Part shown: piece after piece, positions 41,955 through 51,900 of the stretch
How positions within the stretch are numbered: the stretch's first letter is position 1
Layout: each line of letters opens with the position of its first letter
The notes under the pieces: generated by a model
Database searches by the model: none
Told to the model about the DNA's origin: nothing
Seen by the model: only the letters and a program-made list of their open reading frames with translations
Source of the DNA: Flavobacteriales bacterium
GTDB lineage: Bacteria > Bacteroidota > Bacteroidia > Flavobacteriales_F > PHOS-HE28
Direction of reading: 5' to 3'
DNA length: 64,000 bases
Assembly (NCBI GenBank): GCA_016715995.1
Contig: JADJXF010000009.1
Coordinates: 1-64,000, forward strand
Position numbers and translations under genes: made by a program

Positions 41955-44900
41955 CTACCCCCTGTGTGCCTCTGGCCTGGCCGCAGCTCCGCTTTCAATT
42001 GCCGCAACTGCAGCGCTCAGGTGTTCGGCGAGTTCGGCGACCTGTGGTTCCTTGATGATGTTGTAGTGGTCGCCGGGCAGCACCTGCACATCCAACCCGC
42101 CCTGCGCAAGCTCGCTCCAACCCATCTCCTTCGGTCCCCAAGAGTCCTTGGCCTTAAGCACCACTAGCCTGCCTCGCCATGGCATGGGCTGATAGGCTGC
42201 AACAGCCCTGTCGTAGGTGTCGATGATGTGGAAGTTGCGCAGCCAGGTTGGCACCGTTCCGCCGTTTCGCAGCGCACGCGTCACTAGGAATCGGTAGATG
42301 CGGTTCTTGAGGCCGGAATAGAACCGCTTGTCGGCGGCAACGGCTTGCTGATGCAGCTCGGGTGAGTAGGTGTCGATAACGGCCAGCAAGGGCACATCAT
42401 CCCCGGCGGCGTTGATTTGCTGCGCCATTTCGTAGGCCACGATGCCGCCGAAGGAGAATCCGGTAAGCAGATAGGGCCCCTTCGGCTTCGCCTGCTTCAT
42501 CTCGCGGATGAAGTGCGATGCGATGCCTTCAACAGTGGTGTATTCGATGCGCTTCCCATCCTCGCCTTGGTGGAAGAAGGCATAGAACGGCCGTGTGTTC
42601 CCTAGGTGCTTCGGGATGAAGTGGCTGGCCTCGTCGCCGAACACACAGAAGAGCGGAAGGCCATTGCCTTCTGATTGGATGAGCGAAAGGTTCTTCCATT
42701 GCGCCGCGGCGCTGCCGTCGCGCAGCAAATCGGCGAATTGCGCGATGCTGGGCGCCTCGAAGAGCGACTTCAGCGGCAGCGTGCGGTTGAACAGCTGCTC
42801 CACCATGCCCAGCAGCTGGATGCCGATGAGCGAGTGGCCGCCGAGGTCGAAGAAGTCGTCGTGGATGCCGATGTCTGAGGCGTTGAGGACCTTGCCCCAG
42901 ATGCCAGCAAGGGTGCGTTCCACGGAATCGCGCGGCGAGACATGCTGCGCTTTCATGCTGCTGCCTTGCGCGCTTGGTGCGGGCAATGCGCGGCGATCGA
43001 TTTTGCCGTTTGTGGTGAGCGGCAGCTCGGCTAGCACGACGAAGCCGGTAGGCACCATGTACGTCGGAAGCTTAGTGCGCAGGTGTTCACGCGCGGCGCT
43101 CAGCAGGTTGTCCCGGCGCTCCGAATCGTCGTGGTCTTTGGCATCCGCCGGCACGATGTAGCAGGCCAATTGCTTCTCGCCGGGACCGTCCTGCCTCGCC
43201 ACCACCACCTTGTCCTTCACGGAGCTCATATCGTTCAGCGCGTTCTCGATCTCGCCCAGTTCCACGCGGAAGCCACGAATCTTCACTTGTCCATCAGCGC
43301 GGCCGATGAAGGCGATGCTGCCATCGGCCTGCCATTTCACGATGTCGCCGGTGCGGTACAGCTTGGCGCCGCTCTTCCCGCTGAAGGGATCGTCGATGAA
43401 CTTCTCGGCGCTGAGGTCGTCGCGTTTCCAATAGCCCAGCGCTACGCCATCGCCGCCGGTGTACAATTCGCCCTTGCGACCGATGGGCACAGGATTGCGC
43501 TGCTCATCCAGCAAATGTACCGTGGTGTTGTTCAGCGGATAACCGATGGGCACGCTGTCGGTGATGCTCGCTTCGTCGTTGATCGGGAAACAGCAGGTGA
43601 ACGTGGTGTTCTCCGTAGGTCCGTAGCCGTTGATGAGCACCTTGGGTCCGAGGGTCTTCAGCGCTTTCTTCACGTGCGGCACGCTGAGCACATCGCCGCC
43701 GGAGAGGATGTGCTTCAGGCCGCGCAAGCGATCGAGCTGCTCGTCCACCAGCATGTTGAAGAGTCCCACGGTGAACCACACGCTGGTGACCTTGTGCTTC
43801 TGGATGGTGTCGCAGATCTCAGGTAGTGTAGGCTTCTGTTGCGGCTGAAGAACGAGCCTTCCGCCGTTGAGCAATGCACCCCAGATCTCCAATGTGCTCG
43901 CATCGAAGCTGATGTTCGAGAGCTGCAGCCAACAGAGGTCCGGACCAAAGGAGATGAAGTTCTGCTCGCGCACCAGCCGTACGATGGCGCGGTGAGGCAC
44001 CACTACTCCTTTCGGCGTGCCCGTGCTGCCGCTGGTGTACATGATGTAGGCGGGCGAGTCCGGCGTGAGCTGCGGCATCGTCACTGCGGGGCTGCTCTCC
44101 TTCACTTCAGCAAGGAAGAGGTTGCGCGCGTTGTGCTTCGGGAGCGCGTTAGCCAAGTGCCGTTGCGTCAGCATCACCTTCACGTCGGTATCGCTGAACA
44201 TGAAGGCGAGGCGATCGGCGGGATACGCGGGGTCGAAGGGCACGAAGCAGCCGCCAGCGCGCAGAGTAGCGAGCATCGCGACGATCATGTCGAAGCTGCG
44301 ATCCATGCAGAGGCCCACGGGCTCGCCGGGCTTCACGCCCAGGTCGATGAGCGCTTTGCTCATCGCATGCACGCGCTGCTGCAGATCTCGGTAATTCAGT
44401 TTCTGGTCGAGCAGTTCAACAGCGGTGCGTTCCGCATGCTTGGCGGCCACTTCATCGAAGAGGCTGCCGATGTCCACCTTCGGAAAGGCAGTGGTGCGGC
44501 CATGCCATTCGGGCTTGGGCAGTTGCTGTTCGCCGGTGATGGCGGCATCACCGATCAAGTCGGCGATGGTGGCGGAGGGCGCCGCGCTGATGCGCTGGGT
44601 GAGCGCGATGAGCTGATCCATCCAGCTGCGCACGGTACGCTCCTCGAAGAGGTCGGTGTTGTAGCTCCACTCGAGCGTGAGGTGGCCCTCATTCCCCGTA
44701 GCGTTCAGGAAGAGCTCGAAGTTCTCGAAGGCGCGCGGGTTGCTGATGAAGCGATGCTGCAGGCCGTCGAAGCCCACGCCATCGTCCATGTTCATGTCGA
44801 TGTTGAATACGACAGGGCACAGCGGGATACGGCCCGGTTCGCGCGGCGCATTCAGCTTGCGGAGCAATGTGCCGAAGGTGTACTTCTGGTGATCGAAGGC

Positions 44901-45926
44901 ATCGAGCACGCCGGTGCGGCGCGCTTTCAAATGCTCGATGAAGGGCTGGTCCTCGTCCACACGGCTGCGCAAGGCCAGCAGGTTCACGCAATGCCCCACC
45001 AGGTGCTTCATGCCCAGGTCGCTCTGGCCTGCAGCGGGCAGGCCCACCACGATGTCGCTGTCGCCGGTGAGCTTGTGTAGCAGCACCTCGAAAGTGGTCA
45101 TCAGCGTGGTGACGAAGCTGGCGCCGCTGCGCGTGGCCACTTCCTTTAGGCCACGCACAATGTCCTGAGTGAGCAGCAGGTCAAGGCGATTGCCCTTGTA
45201 GGTCTTCTGCTTCGGCCGTGGACGATCGGCGGGTAGGTCGAGGCGAGGGATGGGGCCTTTATACAGGTCGAGCCAGTAACGCTCAACGGCCGCATGATCT
45301 GGGCTCTTCGCGAAGTCGATAGTGGCGAGACTGTACTCGCTGAAGGTGCTCGCTTCGGGCAGCTTCGGTGCAGCGCCAGATTTCGCGGAGTTGTACAGTG
45401 CGCTGATTTCGGCCATCATGATGCCGAGGCTCCAGCCATCGCACACCACGTGGTGGCCGCAGAGCCGCAGCAGGTGCGCATCGCTTGCGACATTGATCAA
45501 CTGCGCGCGGAACAGCGGCCCGTTGCGCAGGTCGAAGGCCGTGGTCATGTCGGTGCGCGCGATGGCATCGAGTTGCTTCGTACGCTCCGCATCGTTCAAT
45601 GAAGAGAGGTCAGTGAACGGCAGCTCGAAGCGCACCTCATTGGTCACGAGCATGCGCGTGCCGCTGGCGTTGAGCGTGGCGCGCAGCGATTCGTGGCGCT
45701 TCACCAGTGCGAGCATCGCTTGCTCCAAGGCGTTGCCATCGAGATCGCCCTTCAGCTCCAGCGATACGCTTTCGTTGTAGGCGCAACTCGCGTCAACGCC
45801 CATCTCTGATGCGGTGAGCACTTCGCGCTGCGCTTCCGTGGTGGGAATGGCGCGTTCAATGGCCGGACCCGCGAAGGGGTCGAAATCAACGGGAACGAAA
45901 CGTGGTTCTTGGATGAACTTCTCCAT
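41955..45926 (-). CDS. Non-ribosomal peptide synthetase, C-A-PCP-TE termination module
   Basis: 1323 residues. Condensation domain about 25-460 with an intact HHVVCDG at 158-164. Adenylation domain about 485-985 with TSGSTGTPKG at 631-640, NGYGPTE, YRTGD and NGKIDRRALP. PCP about 1000-1075 with phosphopantetheine Ser1032 in LGGHSL. Thioesterase about 1090-1310 with Ser1158 in GFSFGG and His in GDHYNIIKEP. Reading the ten specificity positions by eye against GrsA gives D-A-L-W-L-G-G-T-F-K, which resembles codes I associate with valine or similar branched residues (tentative). It starts 6 nt after the upstream megasynthase, so it is module 2 of the same line: it condenses one amino acid onto the upstream acyl chain and releases the product. 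No epimerase or methyltransferase is present. Confidence 0.93.
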   Translation of the reverse strand: MEKFIQEPRFVPVDFDPFAGPAIERAIPTTEAQREVLTASEMGVDASCAYNESVSLELKGDLDGNALEQAMLALVKRHESLRATLNASGTRMLVTNEVRFELPFTDLSSLNDAERTKQLDAIARTDMTTAFDLRNGPLFRAQLINVASDAHLLRLCGHHVVCDGWSLGIMMAEISALYNSAKSGAAPKLPEASTFSEYSLATIDFAKSPDHAAVERYWLDLYKGPIPRLDLPADRPRPKQKTYKGNRLDLLLTQDIVRGLKEVATRSGASFVTTLMTTFEVLLHKLTGDSDIVVGLPAAGQSDLGMKHLVGHCVNLLALRSRVDEDQPFIEHLKARRTGVLDAFDHQKYTFGTLLRKLNAPREPGRIPLCPVVFNIDMNMDDGVGFDGLQHRFISNPRAFENFELFLNATGNEGHLTLEWSYNTDLFEERTVRSWMDQLIALTQRISAAPSATIADLIGDAAITGEQQLPKPEWHGRTTAFPKVDIGSLFDEVAAKHAERTAVELLDQKLNYRDLQQRVHAMSKALIDLGVKPGEPVGLCMDRSFDMIVAMLATLRAGGCFVPFDPAYPADRLAFMFSDTDVKVMLTQRHLANALPKHNARNLFLAEVKESSPAVTMPQLTPDSPAYIMYTSGSTGTPKGVVVPHRAIVRLVREQNFISFGPDLCWLQLSNISFDASTLEIWGALLNGGRLVLQPQQKPTLPEICDTIQKHKVTSVWFTVGLFNMLVDEQLDRLRGLKHILSGGDVLSVPHVKKALKTLGPKVLINGYGPTENTTFTCCFPINDEASITDSVPIGYPLNNTTVHLLDEQRNPVPIGRKGELYTGGDGVALGYWKRDDLSAEKFIDDPFSGKSGAKLYRTGDIVKWQADGSIAFIGRADGQVKIRGFRVELGEIENALNDMSSVKDKVVVARQDGPGEKQLACYIVPADAKDHDDSERRDNLLSAAREHLRTKLPTYMVPTGFVVLAELPLTTNGKIDRRALPAPSAQGSSMKAQHVSPRDSVERTLAGIWGKVLNASDIGIHDDFFDLGGHSLIGIQLLGMVEQLFNRTLPLKSLFEAPSIAQFADLLRDGSAAAQWKNLSLIQSEGNGLPLFCVFGDEASHFIPKHLGNTRPFYAFFHQGEDGKRIEYTTVEGIASHFIREMKQAKPKGPYLLTGFSFGGIVAYEMAQQINAAGDDVPLLAVIDTYSPELHQQAVAADKRFYSGLKNRIYRFLVTRALRNGGTVPTWLRNFHIIDTYDRAVAAYQPMPWRGRLVVLKAKDSWGPKEMGWSELAQGGLDVQVLPGDHYNIIKEPQVAELAEHLSAAVAAIESGAAARPEAHRG

Positions 45927-45932
45927 GCTTCC

Positions 45933-48900
45933 TCAGTTCTCGTCGGTTTCAACCATCAGGTACTTGCCTTGCCGCTTCGGGTCGGGCACGAACCACGCGG
46001 GCTCGCCTTTCGGCGTTCGGCCCAAGCGCGCACCAGTGACCGGCGCTTCCATCGCGCTGATCACGCGCTCGCTCAGCTTGCGCACATGCCCGCCCAGCAC
46101 GCTATTCACAGTGGGAATCGGGTAGGTGCGCTCCGGCATGAAGCCGCTCTCGCGAAGCTCCTTGCACGTCTTCTCCACTGTGGCGATGATGAAATCGATG
46201 TCCGCCGCCGTATGCGCGGTGGTGATGAAGTGCGGGAAGTCCAGCACGTGTACGCCGTGGTAGCGCATCAGCATGAAGAAGAGCTCGGTGTAGTTGACGC
46301 TCTCGTCGTACTTGGTCTTGAACGCGCTGCCGAAATTCACCCAACGGAAGGGGAGCTGGTATTTGTCGAATAGGCCGTTCACGCGGGAGACCATGTCCTC
46401 GGTCACGGTGTTGAGGCGCTCCTGCAACGCGGGGCCTTCGTTCTTCATGTGTACCAGCGCGGCCTTCATGGCGGCCAGTGTCAAGGGGTGGCGCACAAAA
46501 GTGCCGGCGAAGTAGGTGACACCAGCGGGCGGCACGCTGTCGTCACCGAACTCCCAGTGGCCACCGTCGAGGGCGTCCATCCATTCGCTCTTGCCGATCA
46601 TAGCGCCCACGGGCATGCCGCCGCCGATCACCTTGCCGTAGGTGCCGATGTCGGCCTGGATGCCGAAGAGCGCCTGCGTACCGTTCGGGTGCGTGCGGAA
46701 ACCGGTGATCACCTCATCGAAGATCAGCGCGGTGCCGTTCTCCTGTGTGATGCGGCGCACCTCGCGGAGGAAATCAACGGGGCGGAACTCCATGCGACGG
46801 CTCTGCACCGGTTCCACGAGAACGGCTGCTGCCTCGTGGCAACGCTGACGGATCATCTCCAAACTCTCGGGCGTGCCATAGTCGAGCACGAGCATGTTCT
46901 CCACTGCCTGCGGCATTATGCCAGGCGCGCCGGGATAACTCTTCTTGCTCTTGCTGCCGCGGATGATCACCTCGTCGTTGATGCCATGGTAGCTGCCGCT
47001 GAAGGAGATGATTAAGCTGCGACCAGTGACAGTGCGCGCCATGCGCATTGCACCGAGCACCGCTTCAGATCCGGTATTGCACACGGCTGCACGTTCAGCG
47101 CCGGTGAGGTCGCAAAGCAGTTTCGAAACCTCTGCCGCCAGCGGGTGCATGGGTCCGATCTCGATGCCCGTGTCCAGCTGTTTGTGGCAGGCCTCCTTGA
47201 TGAAGTCGGGCATGTAGCCGAACATCGAGCTGCCGAAGCCGCTGAGGATGTCCACGTACTCGTTGCCGTCGATATCCCACAGGTGGCAACCCACGCTGCG
47301 GTCCACCACCACCTGGTAGATCAGCTCCTTCGTCTGTGGCTTGAAGCCGGTGACCACACGCGGGTCGGCCATCGGCTTGCGGTTTTCTTGCGTGAAAGCC
47401 TTGCTCTTCGCGGTCTTCGCCACATAGCGCTTCACGAAGGCATCGAACCACGCACGCTGTTGCGGCGTCATGTCGTCCACCTTCTCCTTAACGATGCGGG
47501 CTTGGGCACCGAAGACTTTCTTGAGTTCCGGGGCGTCCTCGAACGCGTTGGTGGTCGTCGCGGCCGTTGTAGCGGGTCGACCATGGTCGACCCCTACGGC
47601 TGCGCCACCACTATTCCAATGCGGCAGGATGTAATCCGCCAGCTTGTCCAGGTTCGGCACCTCCTCATTCAACTGCCGGAACGAGATCTTGACGCCGAAT
47701 TTCTTCGAGAGCGAGGTCGCTACCTGTGTGAGGAAGAGCGAGTCGAGGCCCATCTCCAGGAAGGTCTCCTCATTGCTCGCTTCGGCGAGTTCCAGTCCTG
47801 AGCTTTCCTCCAGGAGGTGCTTGATCTGCGCGATCAGCGATTCCTTCGGAGTGAGGTTGGCGTCGCCGCTGTTCGGTACCGGTGCTTCAATCGTGGCGCT
47901 CGCAATGGCACGGCCACCTTCAGCGACCATGGCCACAGGATCCACCCAATGCCGCACGCGCTCGAAGGCGTAGGTCGGCATCGAGATGCGATGACGCTCT
48001 TCCCGCTCGTAGAACTTGCTCCAATCGATGAGCACGCCGCTCTGCCACAGGCCACCAATGGCCTTCAGCAACTGGGTGAGTTCGTAGCCCTTTCCGGCGG
48101 AATCATTGAGCGATGAGACGGCCGCTTGTTTCTTGGTGTCGCTGCTCTGTTGGCGAGCGAGGGTCGTTGCCGTTGTACGTGGACCAACTTCAAGCATCAC
48201 GCGGTCGGCGTCCTGCCAAGCGAACTTCACCGCTTGCGCGAAACGCACCGTGGCACGCAGGTGATTGCTCCAGTATTTGGAAGAGGTCGCTTCTTCATCC
48301 TTCAGCCAATCGGCCGTGACCGTGCTGATGATCGGGATGCGCGGAGCGCTCAGCTTCGCGCTCTCCACGACCTTCTTGTACGGCGCTACGATGGCCTCCA
48401 TCATCGGGCTGTGGAAGGCGTGGCTGGTCACCAGCAGCTTGCAGGTGATGCCGTCCTTTTCCAGTTCCGCTTGCAGCTTCGCAATCGCTTCATGCGGACC
48501 ACTGGCCACGCACAACTGCGGACCGTTGTTCGCCGCAATGCTGCAACCGGTGGGCAATTTCTTCAGCACGTCTTCCTCCGCTGCACGCACGCTGAGCATG
48601 CTGCCACCGGGCAGGTCTTGCATCATGCGGCCACGGTTGGCCACGAGCTTCACAGCATCCTCCAGCGAGAACACGCCAGCGAGACAACCCGCAGCGAATT
48701 CACCGATGCTATGGCCCACCATTGCATCGGGCGTGATACCCCAGTGCATCCACAGCTTCGCGAGGCTGAAGTGCATCGTGAACAAGGAAGCTTGCGTGTA
48801 GATGGTCTGCTTGAGTTGCTCAGCAGCCTTCTCCTCTTCACCAACGTTTGGTAAGATGATGTCGCGGAGCGATGTGCCGAACTCTTTGCTGAACAGCTCG

Positions 48901-51900
48901 CAGCAATGATCGAAGTGTTGCTTGAAGATCGGCTCGCTGTCACAGAGATCGCGGCCCATGTTCACATACTGCGAGCCTTGTCCGGGGAACATGAAGACCA
49001 GACCCGGGGCAGCTTCGTGCAGTTCGCGTGTGACGATCAGGTTGGTGTCCTTGTCCGCGATGGCCTCGACCACTTCTCCATGACTTCCGCCAACGATCAA
49101 GCGACGATGCTTGAAGTGGCGACGACCGACCTGCAGCGTGTAAGCGGCGTCAGCCAGCGATGCGTTCGGGTGCGTCTCCAGCCACACACGGAGGTTGTCC
49201 GTCATGGCATCGAGGCTCGTCTTGCTCTTCGCGCTCAGGAAGAACACCTGCTTTTCGCGTGAAGCACTGGAGGCCTTGGCCACCGGCGGTTCCGCGAGGA
49301 TCACGTGTGCATTCGTTCCTCCAACGCCGAAGGAAGAAACGCCAGCGATGCGCGGCGTTCCCGTGCGAGGCCATGCGATGTTCTCGTTCGCAACGCGGAA
49401 GGGCGAGTTGGCAAAATCAATCGATGGATTCGGTTTCTCGAAGCCCACGTTGGACGGGATCACTTCTTCGCGCAAGGCGAGCGCGGTCTTTATCACTCCC
49501 GCGGCACCAGCGGCCGGCGTAAGGTGACCGATGTTGCTCTTGATGGAGCCGATGACGCAATGATGGCCGTGGATCTTGCCGCCGAATGCGAGAGTCAACG
49601 CTTCAACTTCGATCGGATCGCCGAGCGGTGTGGCCGTGCCGTGCGTCTCGACATACGTGATCTGATCCGGTGTCACGCCTGCATCGGCCTGAGCCATGGC
49701 GATCACCTCTGCCTGTCCGCGCACGCTGGGCGCGGTGAAGCTGGCCTTGTCGCTGCCGTCGTTGTTGAGAGCAGCGCCTGCAATGACCGCATAGATGTTG
49801 TCCTTGTCGCGTTTGGCATCGTCCAATCGCTTGAGTACGATGATGCCGCAGCCATCGCTGAAGCTGGTGCCTTTGCCCTGAGCATCGAAGGTGCGCGTGC
49901 TGCCGTCGGGGCTGTACATGCCGCCCTCGTTGTACACGATGCCGCTGTTGAACGGAACAGTGAGCGCGATGCCACCGGCCAGCGCCATGTCGCATTCGCC
50001 ATCGCGCAGTGCTTTGAACGCTTGCGCGATCGCCACTAGCGAAGTGCTGCAGGCCGTATGGATGCTCAACGCAGGTCCACGCAAATCGAACTCGAAGGCG
50101 AGACGTGTCGCGATGTAGTCCTTCTCGTTGGCGGTCATCACCGCGAAATCGCCGACCTGTTCGATCAGCTCGGGATGGCCGATGACGTTGCGGGTGAAGT
50201 AGGTATTGTTGCCCATGCCGGCGTACACGCCGATGAGGCCTGCGAACTGTGCGGGATCGTAGGCGGCATCCTCCAGCGCGGCCCAAGCCGTTTCCAGGAA
50301 CACACGCTGCTGCGGATCCATCAGCGCGGCCACTTTCGGGTTCACACCGAAGAAGGCCGCATCGAACTTGTCAGCATCGGTGATCACGCCACGTGCCGCG
50401 ACATAGTCCGGGTCGTTCTTAACATCATCCGGAATGCTCGGGTCGATCTCGTCCTTGTTCCAGCGGCTGATGCTGTTCTTCTTGTCGAGCAGGTTCTTCC
50501 ACAGTTGCTCCACGTTCCCGGCACCGGGGAAACGCCCGCTCATGCCGATGATGGCTACATCAGTTGATAGTGGTCGGTTGTTAGTAGCCCGGCGGGCGGC
50601 CGCGAACTCTGCGGGGGACTGCGCGGTCGTGCTTCCTTCAAGGTAGTTGGCGCACGCCTTGATCGTCGGGTGCTGGTAGAGCTTTACGATGGGGAGCTTC
50701 AGGCCATGGCCTTCGAGCTGCGCAACTGCCTGGATGCTCAGCAGGGAGTTGCCGCCGAGGTCGAAGAAGTTGTCGTCGATGCCAACGCGGTCGATGCCCA
50801 GCAGATCGGCCCAAACGTTGGCGAGCGTTTTCTGCACGTCAGTCTGCGGCGCAGCGAAAGCCACATCGAGGTCTGGGCGCTTCACATCGGGTGCGGGCAA
50901 TGCCTTGCGATCGATCTTGCCGCTGGGTGTGCGTGGCAGTTCCTTCACCGCCACAAAAGCGGACGGCACCATGTAGTCGGGGAGGAGCGATGCGAGGTGC
51001 TTGCGCAGGTCGTTCACGCTAACCTCATGCTTCGCCACGTAATAACCGATCAAACGCTTCAGGCCCGGCCGATCCTCGCGCACATTGGCCACGGCCTGTT
51101 CGATGGAAGCGTGCTTTTCCAGCGCCACTTCCACTTCGCCAAGCTCGATGCGGTAGCCGCGCACCTTCACCTGGCCATCGATGCGGCCTTTGTAGTCGAT
51201 CTCGCCGTTCGGCAGTTCGGCAGCACGGTCGCCTGTTTTGTAGAGGCGGCCGCCGGGGGTGAAAGGGTCGGTGAGGAAACGTTCCGCCGTGAGGTCATCA
51301 CGACCGATGTAGCCTTTCGCTACGCAAGCACCACCGAGATAGAGTTCGCCCTCTTCGCCCTTGGCAATGGGCTTCATCTGCTCATCGAGCACATAGAGCT
51401 TCACGTTGTCGATGGCGCTCCCGATGTTCGGCAATGCAGGCCAGGTCGAGGAATCACGCATCATTTCGAGCTCGCTCACCACGTGGCCTTCAGTGGGACC
51501 ATACTGGTTGCAAAAGCGGCAGCCGGGAAGTTGCTTGAACAGGTTGGCGATCGCAGGCGTGATCTTCAGTTGCTCGCCGCTGGTGAAGACCTCCTTAAGG
51601 GAAGAAGGCACTTCGCCGGTGCGTTCCACGGCTTCCGCCAGGTATTGCAAGGCCACGAAGGGCACGATAATCCGGTTGATCTGCTGCGCGATGATCTTGC
51701 GCAGCAGCTGGCTGCTGTTGAGGCGGTCCTCATCGGTGATCAGCACCAGCGTGCCGCCTTGCGCTAACGTGGTGAAGATCTCCTGGAAGCTGACATCGAA
51801 GCTGATGGGCGCGAATTGGAGCGTACGATCACCTTCGACACAGACGCTGGTGCGCAGCTGCCACTGGATCAGGTTGGTGAGCGGCGCATGGTGCATCGCT

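Noticed and set aside
43839..45080. 413-codon plus-strand frame opposite the C-A-PCP-TE gene
   Set aside because: Antisense shadow without motifs, inside a well-defined NRPS.
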